Positions 53,950 to 64,000 of a DNA stretch of 64,000 bases are shown here, one piece after another (the first letter of the stretch is position 1; each line of letters opens with the position of its first letter). The notes under the pieces were generated by a model. The model made no database searches and was not told where the DNA came from. It saw only the letters and a program-made list of their open reading frames with translations. Location of the stretch: positions 1 to 64,000 of the forward strand of contig JACVVK020000315.1 in assembly GCA_018292915.2 (NCBI GenBank). Reading direction: 5' to 3'. The stretch is from Batillaria attramentaria (Eukaryota; Mollusca; Gastropoda; Batillariidae). Made by a program: the position numbers and the translations under genes.

Positions 53950-55279
53950 TGTGTGTGTGCGCGCGCGCTGCGCCGCATTGGCATTTTCTTGAATTACAAA
54001 CAGTGGAGGCACCAAACTTGGCAGGTTGACAGACAAAGATAAGGCCTTTCAAAACATCTCAGTTTTAGTGATCTTGACTCAAGGTCAAGGTCACTAAAAC
54101 TGTCCGTTTGGAAACTCTGCATTGGCATTTTCTTAGAATCTACAAAAACCATCTGGAGGTTTGAAACTTTGCATGACGATAGACATTGATAAGAATTTTT
54201 AGAATCTACAAAAACCATCTGGAGGTTTGAAACTTTGCATGACGATAGACATTGATAAGAATTTTACATACATACCTGTATTCAATGGCCTTGTGTCAAG
54301 GTCAAGGCCGTACAAGCTATTTCGGGCAAATCTTAACATTGGCATTTTCTTAGAAACAACAAACAGCAGTGACACCAAACATGGCGTGCTGCTAGACAGT
54401 GATAAGAGCTATACACAAATACCATTTCAAATGACCTTAACTCAAGGTCAAAGTCATTACAGCAGTCTGTTTGGAAATGTTACGTTTGCAATTTTTCAGA
54501 ATCTAGAATTACTAAGAGACAAACTTTGCATGGTGATAGGCATTGATAAGAACTTTACAGACATACCTGTATTACAGACATACCTGTAAGACCTTGTGTC
54601 AGGGTCACGGCCATACAGGTTGTTTTCGGAAACCATAACACTGGCATGTTTCTGAGAAACAACAATCAGCAGAGGCACCAAACTTGGCGCGCTGGTAGAC
54701 AGTGATAAGGACCCATGCACAAATACCATTTTAGCTGTCTCTTTGGAATTTAACATTGCCATTTTCTCAGAATCTAGAAGTACGAGAGGCATCACAACTG
54801 ATGACAGACAGTGATAAAACCGTTACTGTATTCAATTTCATTCTGTCAAGATCAAGGCCATACAAGCTGTTTTGATAAAAATTGACGTTGGCTTCTTTTT
54901 TAATTTCTCAGAGACAACAAACAGCAGAGGCACCAAACAAGGCATGATAATAGACAACAATGTGATCTATGCAGACATACCCTTCTGAATGACCTCGACT
55001 GAAGGTGAAAGTCATGAAAGCTCTCTGATTTTTATTTTTACATTACCATTTTTGCAGAAACTACAAACACTAGAGCCATCAAACTTGGGATAATGATAGA
55101 CATTGATAAGATCTTTACGTACAGATCTCATTTGAAACTGTCCTTGGAAAAATTGTAATATTGCCATTTTCTCATGAACTATGAACACTGGGGACACTTC
55201 TTGACATGATCATAGACAGTAATAAGAGCCTTACCAACATACTATTTTGAATGACCTTGACCCATCTCACAAGGGAGCC
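53877..55279 (+). mobile_element. DNA element rich in TGACCTTGA/TCAAGGTCA sites, copy 2
   Basis: Same ends and interior motifs as 13919-15341, again preceded by an ATT tract. A GT/GC tract follows its left end. Confidence 0.7.
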
Positions 55280-55665
55280 CAGGAGGCTTCTGTCTCTCTA
55301 GTCAAGAGTTATTAATTGTGTCTTCTGCTTAAATGTTTTACTTGACATCGCTTTTCTTTGCTGCTTATCACTTTTGTAGCTTGTGTTTGTAGTTTCACGT
55401 TAACCCTGGAATAATTTTGACATTCCTTAACAAACCGGGAAGTATGAATAAGTACAGAAATAAGAAGCACTGCCCTTAATTAGTATTGTGATGTAGTGTG
55501 ATATTTATTCTCAGCGAAAGTTTGTTTCCGTACGAGATCTGTACAAGTCACCACTTCCTATTCAAACTACAGCGAATTTCATGATCAAAGGAAGATTGCT
55601 GACTGCCTGACTTGTAAGATCAGGAATCCAAAACGGTCCAAATACCAAGTATAGCGCAATGACTA
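55280..55665. other. Unassigned sequence
   Basis: No gene or repeat recognised. Confidence 0.45.
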
Positions 55666-58600
55666 ATTTGTCGAGTGTAACACGACGACTAATTTATCAA
55701 GCGTTGCACGACGACTAATTTATCAAGTGTGGCACGACGACACTTGAAATTTATCGAGTATAGCACGAGGACTAATTTATCTAGTGTAACAAGACGACTA
55801 ATTAACACGTGTGGCACAATAACTAATTTATCAAGTGTAGCACGACGACTAATTTATCAAGTGTGGCACGACGACTAATTAACACGTGTGGCAACAATAA
55901 CTAATTTATCAAGTGTAGCACGACGACTAATTTATCTAGTGCAGCAAGACGACTAATTAACACGTGTAGCACGACGACTAATTTATCAAGAGTAGCACGG
56001 CGAGTGATTTTCGAGTGTAGCACGACGACTAATTTATCAAGCGTAGCACGACGAGTGATTTATTGAGTCAGTGTAGCACGACGGCTAATTTTATCTAGTG
56101 CAGCAAGACGACTAATTAACACGTGTAGCACGACGACGAATTAACACGTGTAGCACGACGACTAATTTATCAAGTGTAAGCACGGCGAGTGATTTTCGAG
56201 TGTAGCACGACGACTAATTTATCAAGCGTAGCACGACGAGTGATTTATTGAGTCAGTGTAGCACGACGGCTAATTTACTGAGTGTAGCACGACGACTAAT
56301 ATTACTGAGTGTAGCACGACAACTAATTTATCACGTGTAGCAAGACGACTAATTTACTGAGTGTAGCAAGACTAATGGACACGTGTAGCACGACGACTAA
56401 TTAACACGTGCAGCAAGACGACTAATTTACTGAGTGTAGCACGACGACTTAATTAACACGTGTAGCACGACGACTAATTTACTAAGTGTAGCACGACGAC
56501 TAATTTACTAAGTGTAGCAAGACTAAGGAACACGTGTAGCACGACGACTAATTAACACGTGTAGTACGACGACTAATGAACACGTGTAGCCACGACGACT
56601 AATGAACACGTGTAGCACGACGACTACTGAACACGTGTAGCGCGACGACTAATGAACACGTGTAGCACGACGACTAATGAACACGTGGTAGCGCGACGAC
56701 TAATGAACACGTGTAGCACGACGACTAATGAACACGTGTAGCACGACGACTAATGAACACCGTGTAGCACGACGACTAATTTACTAAGTGTAGCACGACG
56801 ACTAATTTACTGAGTGTAGCAAGACTAATGAACACGTGTAGCACGACGACTAATGAACACGTGTAGCACGACGACTAATTAACACGTGTAGCACGACGAC
56901 TAATTTACTAAGTGTAGCACGACGACTAATTTACTGAGTGTAGCAAGACTAATGGACACGTGTAGCACGAACGACTAATTAACCACGTGTAGCACGACGA
57001 CTAATTAACACGTGTAGCACGACGACTAATTACTAAGTGTAGCACGACGACTAATTTACTGAGTGTAGCAAGGACTAATGAACACGTGTAGCACGACGAC
57101 TAATTAACACGTGTAGCACGACGACTAATTAACACGTGTAGCACGACGACTAATTTACTGAGTGTAGCACGACGACTAATTTACTTAGTGTAGCACGACG
57201 ACTAATTTACTAAGTGTAGCACGACGACTAATTTACTGAGTGTAGCAAGACTAATGAACACGTGTAGCACGACGACTAATGAACACGTGTAGCACGACGA
57301 CTAATGAACACGTGTAGCACGACGACTAATTAACACGTGTAGCACGACGACTAATTAACACGTGTAGCACGACGACTAATTTACTAAGTGTAGCACGACG
57401 ACTAATTTACTAAGTGTAGCACGACGACTAATTTACTGAGTGTAGCAAGACTAAGTAACACGTGTAGCACGACGACTAATTAACACGTGTAACACGACGA
57501 CTAATTTACTAAGTGTAGCACGACGACTAATTTACTGAGTGTAGTACGACTAATTAACACGTGTAGCACGACGACTAATTTACTGAGTGTAGCACGATGA
57601 CTAATTAAGACGTGTAGGACGACGACTAATTAACACGTGCAGCAAGACGACTAATTTACTGAGTGTAGCACGACGACTAATTTATCACGTGTAGCACGAC
57701 GACTAATTTATCACGTGTAGCACGACGATTATCAAGTGTAGCACGACGACTAATTTACTGAGTGTAGCACGATGACTAATTAAGACGTGTAGGACGACGA
57801 CTAATTAACACGTGTAGCAAGACGACTAATTACTGAGTGTAGCACGACGGCTAATTTATCTAGTGCAGCAAGACCGACTAATTAACACGTGTAGCACGAC
57901 GACTAAAAACACGTGTAGCACGACGACTAATTTACTGAGTGTAGCACGACGACTAATTTACTGAGTGTAGCACGACGACTAATTTATCACGTGTAGCAAG
58001 ACGACTAATTTACTGAGTGTAGCAAGACTAATGAACACGTGTAGCACGACGACTAATTAACACGTGTAGCACGACGGCTAATTTATCTAGTGCAGCAAGA
58101 CGACTAATTAAACACGTGTAGCGCGACGACTAATTAACACGTGTAACACGACGACTAATTTACTAAGTGTAGCAAGACTAAGGAACACGTGTAGCAAGAC
58201 CTAAGGAACACGTGTAGCAAGACGACTAATTAACACGTGTAGGACGACGACTAATTAACACGTGTAGCAAGACGACTAATTTACTGAGTGTAGCACGGAC
58301 GACTAATTTACCGAGTGTAGCACGACGACTAACTTACTGAGTGTAGCCGATGACTAATTAACACGTGTAGGACGACGACTAATTAACACGTGTAGCAAGA
58401 CGACTCATTTACTGAGTGTAAGCACGATGGACTAATTTACTGAGTGTAGCACGACGACTAATTTATCACGGGTAGCAAGGACGATATCAAGTGTAGCACG
58501 ACGACTAATTTATCGAGTGTAGCACGACGACTAATTTATCACGTGTAGCACGAAGACTAATTAACACGTGTAGCAAGACGACTAATTTATCGAGTGTAGC

Positions 58601-58990
58601 ACGGACGACTAATTTACTGAGTGTAGCACGACGACTAATTTATCACGTGTAGCAAGACGATTATCAAGTGTAGCACGACGACTAATTTACTGAGTGTAGC
58701 ACGACGACTAATTTATCGAGTGTAGCACGACGACTAATTTATCACGTGTAGCAAAGACAACTAATTAAATACTATCACGTGTAGCACGACGACTAATTCA
58801 TTTACAAGTGTAGCACGATGATTAATCTATGAAGTGTAGGACGTCGACTAATATATCAATCACGCGTATCACGACGACTAATTTATTTACAAATGTAGCA
58901 CGATGATTAATCTATGACTGAAGTGTAGAACGTCGACTAATTTCTCAATCACTGATTTATCAAGCGTATCACGACGACTAATTCATCAAG
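55666..58990. repeat. About 24-bp minisatellite, about 135 copies
   Basis: Units of the form GTGTAGCACGACGACTAATT with alternating spacers (AACAC, TACTGA, ATCAA). Many units differ by one extra base, for instance GCCACGACG or CACGGACG. Confidence 0.95.
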
Positions 58991-59389
58991 TGTAGCACAT
59001 ATGTCGCTGCCGAGAGTCAGTGAGAGAAAGGCACGCGTCACCGATAAAGAAAAAAGTGGAGACAATAAACTGAGACTGTATTATTACTTACGGCATGTGA
59101 AGTTCTCGGCGTGACAGTGTAGGTTACAGATAAAATGGAGACAGGCTTAAGTCTGTGACAAAGCTGTTCGCGTCCAGATGACTGACAGCAAACGGTGGGG
59201 ACGACAACGTTTATTGTAGAAACTCAGCCAGCCAGCCCTTATCACTGCACGTTCCTTGTAGGAGGGGTCTACTTTTGATTGACGTGATGACGACCGCTCC
59301 AGGTTCGTAACGTTTTCCAAGCTCACTGGATGTAATATCAGGAAGTAATAACTCTAACCCATAACCAAGTAACCAAGTAAGACGCGTCA
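58991..59389. other. Unassigned sequence
   Basis: No gene supported. Confidence 0.45.
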
Positions 59390-60235
59390 GTGTTGGCCCA
59401 TCTTTCTTGTAACGAGATTACAAATTTTACTTTCAGTCAGCACGTCTCTGTTGTACAAAAGAAGTCTCAGCAGAGACTGTTCGTCCTGCGCAAACTGCGT
59501 GGTTTTGATGTAGAACCGACACTACTTTTACTCCTATATCGCCGTATTGTCGAGCCGTTGCTCACGTATTGCAGCTTGTGTGTGTGTGTGGTTTTTGTTT
59601 TTTTTTTCCAAAACTCTTTTGCCGACAAAAACCGCCTACTTCGTGTAGCAAAAACGCGAGCCAAAATTGTTGGCTTACCGACTCCGTCTCTCACCGATAT
59701 TTGCGAGCGTGCAGTCTTACGCAGGGCGTGCAGTATTCTCGCTGACCACTCACATCCACTCAACAAACAATTTGAGCTTTTTCCCTCATGCAGACGATAT
59801 CGACGTGTTAAGTGCAATAAGAACAAATTTATGAACAGCTTTGTACCAAATGCAATCCGTTTACTCACAACAAATGATTTATTGGAGCAAGTCTTACAGA
59901 TCTCGAAAGCGGTGACTGACCAGAAGGCTGTGTTCTGCGATGTGTGTGTGTGTGTGCGTGTGCGCGCGCGGCGGTGGGAGGGGTGATAGGAATGGGAATG
60001 GAGTGATATTTATGTTGGTCTTAGCTATGGGATCAGCGGTAATTCTTACTTAAGTCGAGGTTAGTTTAACGTAATTTAAACCACAGATAACTATCTTAAC
60101 ATGATTGGATACATTCTTTTACGGTGATTATGGTTGTATTATTTGCATGCTTTTTTACGTTTTATGTGTATGTTCTACACGTGTTGCAAAGCGATCTTCT
60201 CAATTCTGGGACAAATAAAACTGACTTGACTTGAA
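59390..60235 (+). mobile_element. LINE fragment, different family, with 3' UTR
   Basis: The frame 59390-59986 encodes QQRLFVLRKLRGFDVEPTLL and YRRIVEPLLTYCS, then a GT-repeat insertion, then VAKTRAKIVGLPTPSL. This is the C-terminal tail seen in several fish and invertebrate LINEs. A GGGACAAATAAAACTGACTTGACTTGA end follows at about 60205-60235. Confidence 0.7.
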
Positions 60236-60438
60236 GTACGTCTCCTCAGCCACTTCTGGCATTACCGGCAACGGCGAGTGGGGGGGGGGGGGGGGGGGGA
60301 GGGCCGGGAGGGATTTGGCGCTGCGCTGCTAGTCGCGACAGGTGGTACCATCTGGGCGGGCGTCCTCTGAAAGGCTGTTCTACTCCGACACTGCGAACAA
60401 AACAACAACAAACAAACTAGACAGGCAAAAGCCTCCAT

Positions 60439-61431
60439 GGCTCCCTTGTGACACAGGTCAAGGTCATTCACAAGAATATGTTGTAAAGCTCTTATCACTA
60501 TCCATTATCATGCAAAGCAAAGTGTCTCTGGCGCTCTGAGTTCATGGCAATATTACAATTTTCCCCGAAACAGTTTGTATGGCCTTGACCTTTGGTCAAT
60601 GTCATTCAAAATGAGATCTCATCAATGTCTATCATTATACCAAGTTTGATGCCTCTAGTATTTGTAGTTCCTCAGAAAACAGTAATGTTAAAATTCACAA
60701 CAGACAGCTTTAATGACCTTGACCTTCAGTCAAGGTCATTCAGAAAGGTAGGTCTCATTGCTGTCCATCATCATACCTCGTTTGGTGCCTCTACTGTTTG
60801 TTGTTTTGGGGAAAATGCCAAGGTTAAAGTTTCCCCAAAACCGCTTGCATGAACCTTGACCTTAACTAAAAGTCACTGAACACAGGTATGTCTGTAAAGG
60901 TGTAGCTAAAGTCAATCATTGCACATATAGTTTGATGCTTCTGATTCTTCTGGATTCTGAGAAAATGCAAATGTAAATTTTCCCAACACTGTTTAATGAC
61001 CGTGACCTTGAGTCAAGGTCATTTAAGGTGGGTATGTGTGCATAGGTCTTATCACTGTCTATCAGCACGCCAGGTTTGGCGCCTCTGCTGTTTGTTGTTT
61101 CTGAGAAAATGCCAATGTTAAGGTTTCACCAAAAATTGCTTGTACGGCCTTGACCTTGAAACAAGGCCACTGACTACGTGTATATCTGTAAAGTTCTTAT
61201 CAACGTCTATCATCATGCAAAGTTTAAAACCTCTGGTGTTTGTAGATTACGAGAAAATGCCAATGTAAAATTTTCAAACAAAGAGCTCTGGTGACCTTGA
61301 CCTTGAGTCAAGGTCATTCAAAATGATATATTTTGAAAGGTCTTGTGGTTGTCTATCAGCATGCCAAGTTTGGTGCCTCTGCTGTGTGTAGATTCTGAGA
61401 AAATGACAATGTTAAAGTTTTCTGGACACAC

Positions 61432-61463
<32 letters not shown>

Positions 61464-61502
61464 GGGTTAATACATAGACTCCCATTGTTACACAAGGGAG
61501 CC
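60439..61502 (-). mobile_element. DNA element rich in TGACCTTGA/TCAAGGTCA sites, copy 3
   Basis: Inverted relative to copies 1 and 2, with the same GGCTCCCTTGTG ends. A further fragment with related motifs lies at 61555-61692. Confidence 0.7.
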
Positions 61503-61699
61503 AACAAAAAAAGGAAAAGAAAAAAAAGAGTTCTTGTAGTTCACTGTTCTTGTTTGTTTTCTCAGAAACTGCGACGACCACTGACACCAAGCTTGATATG
61601 ATGATAGTGACAAGACATTTTCCAACCATACCTTTTTGAATGATGTTTACCGTTTCCACAAATGAGCCAAGGGAACTTCTGCCGCTCTAGTTCTTTTTC

Positions 61700-61875
61700 C
61701 TTTCTTTTTTTTTTTCATAGTATAGCAACGGCATTTGTTTTTTTAAATGGACTGTGCGCCTACAACTGCTACCGTTGAAAAATAAAGTTTCTCTTCTCCC
61801 CTCACTCTCTCTCTCTCTCCGTCTCTCTCTCCGTCTCTCTCCGTCTCTCTCCGTCTCTCTCTCCGTCTCTCTCAT
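61700..61875 (+). mobile_element. LINE 3' UTR end with TC repeat
   Basis: TATAGCAACGGCA..CTACCGTTGAAAAATAAAG then (TCTC)n, as at 53410-53520. Confidence 0.6.
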
Positions 61876-62204
61876 TAAAAAAACACCACGTGAAAAAGAA
61901 AGCATTTATTACCAATAAAGATCACTTCTAAGCTGGTCAATAAAGTGTATGTACATGTACTGTATTTTCTGTTGGGGTGTGTAGCTTTACATCAACTAGC
62001 AAAATACCGTGCCCAACAACAGCAAAACACAAACAACCCGACTGAAAATATAGTTTGTTTTACATGAAAGTAGACTGAATAAGGCAACCACAATCATGAA
62101 CTTCATCTGCGTTTGCCAAAAAAACAACTAAAAAATGGAAAAACAAATATCACCGGGTTGTTACATTCTAAAGAGGAATATGCATGACATGTTTCAAAAT
62201 GTAA
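61876..62204. other. Unassigned sequence
   Basis: AT-rich, no gene supported. Confidence 0.4.
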
Positions 62205-62405
62205 TAACAATGATAATAATAATAATGTGTTTTGTGTAGGCGCTTTACCCAATTTCTTTAATTGGATAAAATGCCGCAAACTGAACCAAAAACTCATGCT
62301 CACATAAATCACACGCATTCCCTCAAACACTGGACATAACCGCACATTACAGTCACGTGGTGCGAAGGGTCAGCTCAGCAATTTAAGTTTCAGAATTTAA
62401 AATTG
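62205..62405 (-). mobile_element. SINE, 5'-truncated
   Basis: Matches 19901-20100 (AGGCGCTTTACCCAATTTC, GTCACGTGGTGCGAAGGGTC). The tRNA-like head is missing; a GT tract follows at 62410. Confidence 0.8.
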
Positions 62406-62406
62406 C

Positions 62407-62408
<2 letters not shown>

Positions 62409-62453
<45 letters not shown>
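62409..62453. repeat. GT microsatellite
   Basis: About 22 GT units. Confidence 0.95.
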
Positions 62454-62456
<3 letters not shown>

Positions 62457-62464
62457 GAACAAAG

Positions 62465-62960
62465 TGTAAGCAACTTAATTCTACAGGTTAACAATGAAAG
62501 CATTCGGCACAGTACATACACTGACATAATTCTATGGGTTAACAATGAAAACATTCAACACAGTACATACTACAACTTGGTCATACATTGACTTAATTCT
62601 ATGGGTTAACAATGAAAACATTCAATACAGTACATACTATAACTTGGTCATACATTGACTTAATTCTATGGGTTAACAATGAAAGCATTCGGCACAGTAC
62701 ATACTATAACTTGGTCATGCTCTGACTTAATTCTATGGGTTAACAATGAAAGCATTCCGCACAGTACATACTATAAACTTGGTCATGCTCTGACTTAATT
62801 CTATGGGTTAACAATGAAAGCATTCCGCACAGTACATACTATAACTTGGTCATACATTGACTTAATTCTATGGGTTAACAATGAAAGCATTCGGCACAGT
62901 ACATACTATGTGTTTAACTTGGTCATACATGGGTTACCAATGAGAACATTCAGCACAATA
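62465..62960. repeat. About 65-bp minisatellite, 7 copies
   Basis: Units with AATTCTATGGGTTAACAATG and CACAGTACATACTATAACTTG. Confidence 0.9.
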
Positions 62961-63119
62961 CATATTATTACGTATATAGTCCCCATGCTGGTCACACAGT
63001 GACCTCACTTTATATCACCTTACAATACCAATAGTCATTTTCTGGTGGGGGGGGGGGGGGTCCAGTTACATCTGACATACACCACCAGCATTAAATGACA
63101 ACCCTAATAAACTGTTTGG

Positions 63120-63415
63120 TAAAGTACTGTGACACACTCATATACACAGAGATCTGTGTAATACATGTACACACTCATATACACAGAGATCTGTGTAATA
63201 CATGTACACACTCATAATTATACGCACAAATCTGTGTAATACATGTACACACTCATAATTATACGCACAAATCTGTGTAATACATGTACACACTCATAAT
63301 TATACACAGAAATCTGTGTAATACATGTACACACTCATAATTATACACAGAGATCTGTGTAATACATATACACACTCATAATTATACGCACAAATCTGTG
63401 TAATACATATACAAT
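63120..63415. repeat. About 41-bp minisatellite, 7 copies
   Basis: Units with ATCTGTGTAATACATGTACA and CACTCATAATTATAC. Confidence 0.9.
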
Positions 63416-63705
63416 GTCCTGCTTGATTCAAAATGGCGCAACCCCAAAATCTAGAGCTTCAGACAACAAAAGGTACACTTTTTAAGTTCAGTCAAAATCT
63501 TCCCCATGCTCTAACATTGAAACAAAAGACTGCTCTTGCCATGGCCCAGAATAAGGTGGACACGCATAACCATGTACATGTACGTGTATACAACTCACCA
63601 TATGAACAGCAGTGACGTGCATTACAAACAGCATGAACAAAAGCAACAAACTGCCAATCATCATGTCATTGTGACCACTCAAATGTACAGCATCCACTCC
63701 CCCAC
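63416..63705. other. Unassigned sequence
   Basis: A 60-codon frame starting at 63433 (MAQPQNLELQ) has no recognised domain or splice support. Confidence 0.4.
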
Positions 63706-63707
63706 CC

Positions 63708-64000
63708 CATTCTTTATACATGTACATGCCATATACAATTCTTACATGATATTCTTTATACACCTATATGGCATATCCAATTCTGGCATGATATTCTTTA
63801 TATGTGTACATGCCGTATACAATTCTTACACGATATTCTTTATACACGTACATGCCATATATATTTCTGGCCTGATATTCTTTATACGTGTACATGCCGT
63901 ATACAGTTCTGACAGGATATTCTTTATACGTGTACATGCCATATACAGTTCTGACAGGATATTCTTTATACTGTACAGTTCTGACAGGATATTCTTTATA
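63708..64000. repeat. About 42-bp minisatellite reaching the window edge
   Basis: Units with GATATTCTTTATACGTGTAC and ATGCC.TATACA.TTCT. Confidence 0.9.

Noticed and set aside
63433..63615. 60-codon frame starting MAQPQN
   Set aside because: Short, isolated between minisatellites, no recognisable homology.

Overview
The window is animal nuclear DNA, most likely from a marine mollusc. Coding exons are short and split by introns. There are many CA, GATA-type and minisatellite tracts, tRNA-derived SINEs with ATT tails, degraded LINE reverse transcriptases, and one very large virus-like transposon. Nothing suggests a bacterial or organellar origin. The mollusc call is inference from genome style, not from a diagnostic gene.

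Two things organise the window. The first is a host gene on the minus strand from about 50.4 kb down to 9.24 kb. It encodes the extracellular Venus-flytrap domain of a class C GPCR that resembles GABA-B receptors. Eight coding exons can be placed, and their splice sites and phases join consistently: 50119-50367, 25651-25788, 24302-24472, 22309-22410, 21651-21716, 15594-15760, 13350-13519 and 9239-9400. They total 1225 nt, about 408 residues. The seven-helix part is not visible and should lie beyond the left edge. Almost every exon edge abuts a minisatellite, and in several cases the repeat unit contains a copy of the exon's own splice site.

The second is a full-length Polinton/Maverick-type element at 35931-49751 (13,821 bp), inside the first visible intron of that gene and in the opposite orientation. 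It has long terminal inverted repeats and a perfect 6-bp target duplication, TATAAT. Its plus-strand genes run: packaging ATPase, small ORF, conserved hypothetical, integrase with chromodomain, small membrane protein, penton-like minor capsid protein, Gly-rich basic protein, major capsid protein, adenain-like protease. An accessory block follows: two PC4/Sub1-like ssDNA-binding proteins, a CARD protein with a PPxY motif and a Cys4 putative zinc finger, a degenerate second CARD copy, an unknown gene, and three copies of a promoter cassette. A spliced gene with two C2H2 fingers lies last and looks like the N-terminal part of a Polinton DNA polymerase. The catalytic polymerase is absent. ATPase, major capsid, protease and one PC4 gene carry frame changes, several near homopolymers, so early decay and assembly error are both possible.

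Region by region: 1-7.7 kb holds a candidate two-exon plus-strand gene, an inverted pair of minisatellites and LINE fragments. 7.9-25.8 kb holds host exons amid arrays, with nested transposons at 9.4-12.4 kb and a 4-kb 12-bp array at 15.8-20.5 kb. 25.8-35.9 kb is intron with arrays. 35.9-49.8 kb is the Polinton. 50.1-50.4 kb is the first coding exon. 51-64 kb holds LINEs, two more copies of a DNA element rich in nuclear-receptor half-sites, and a 3.3-kb array.
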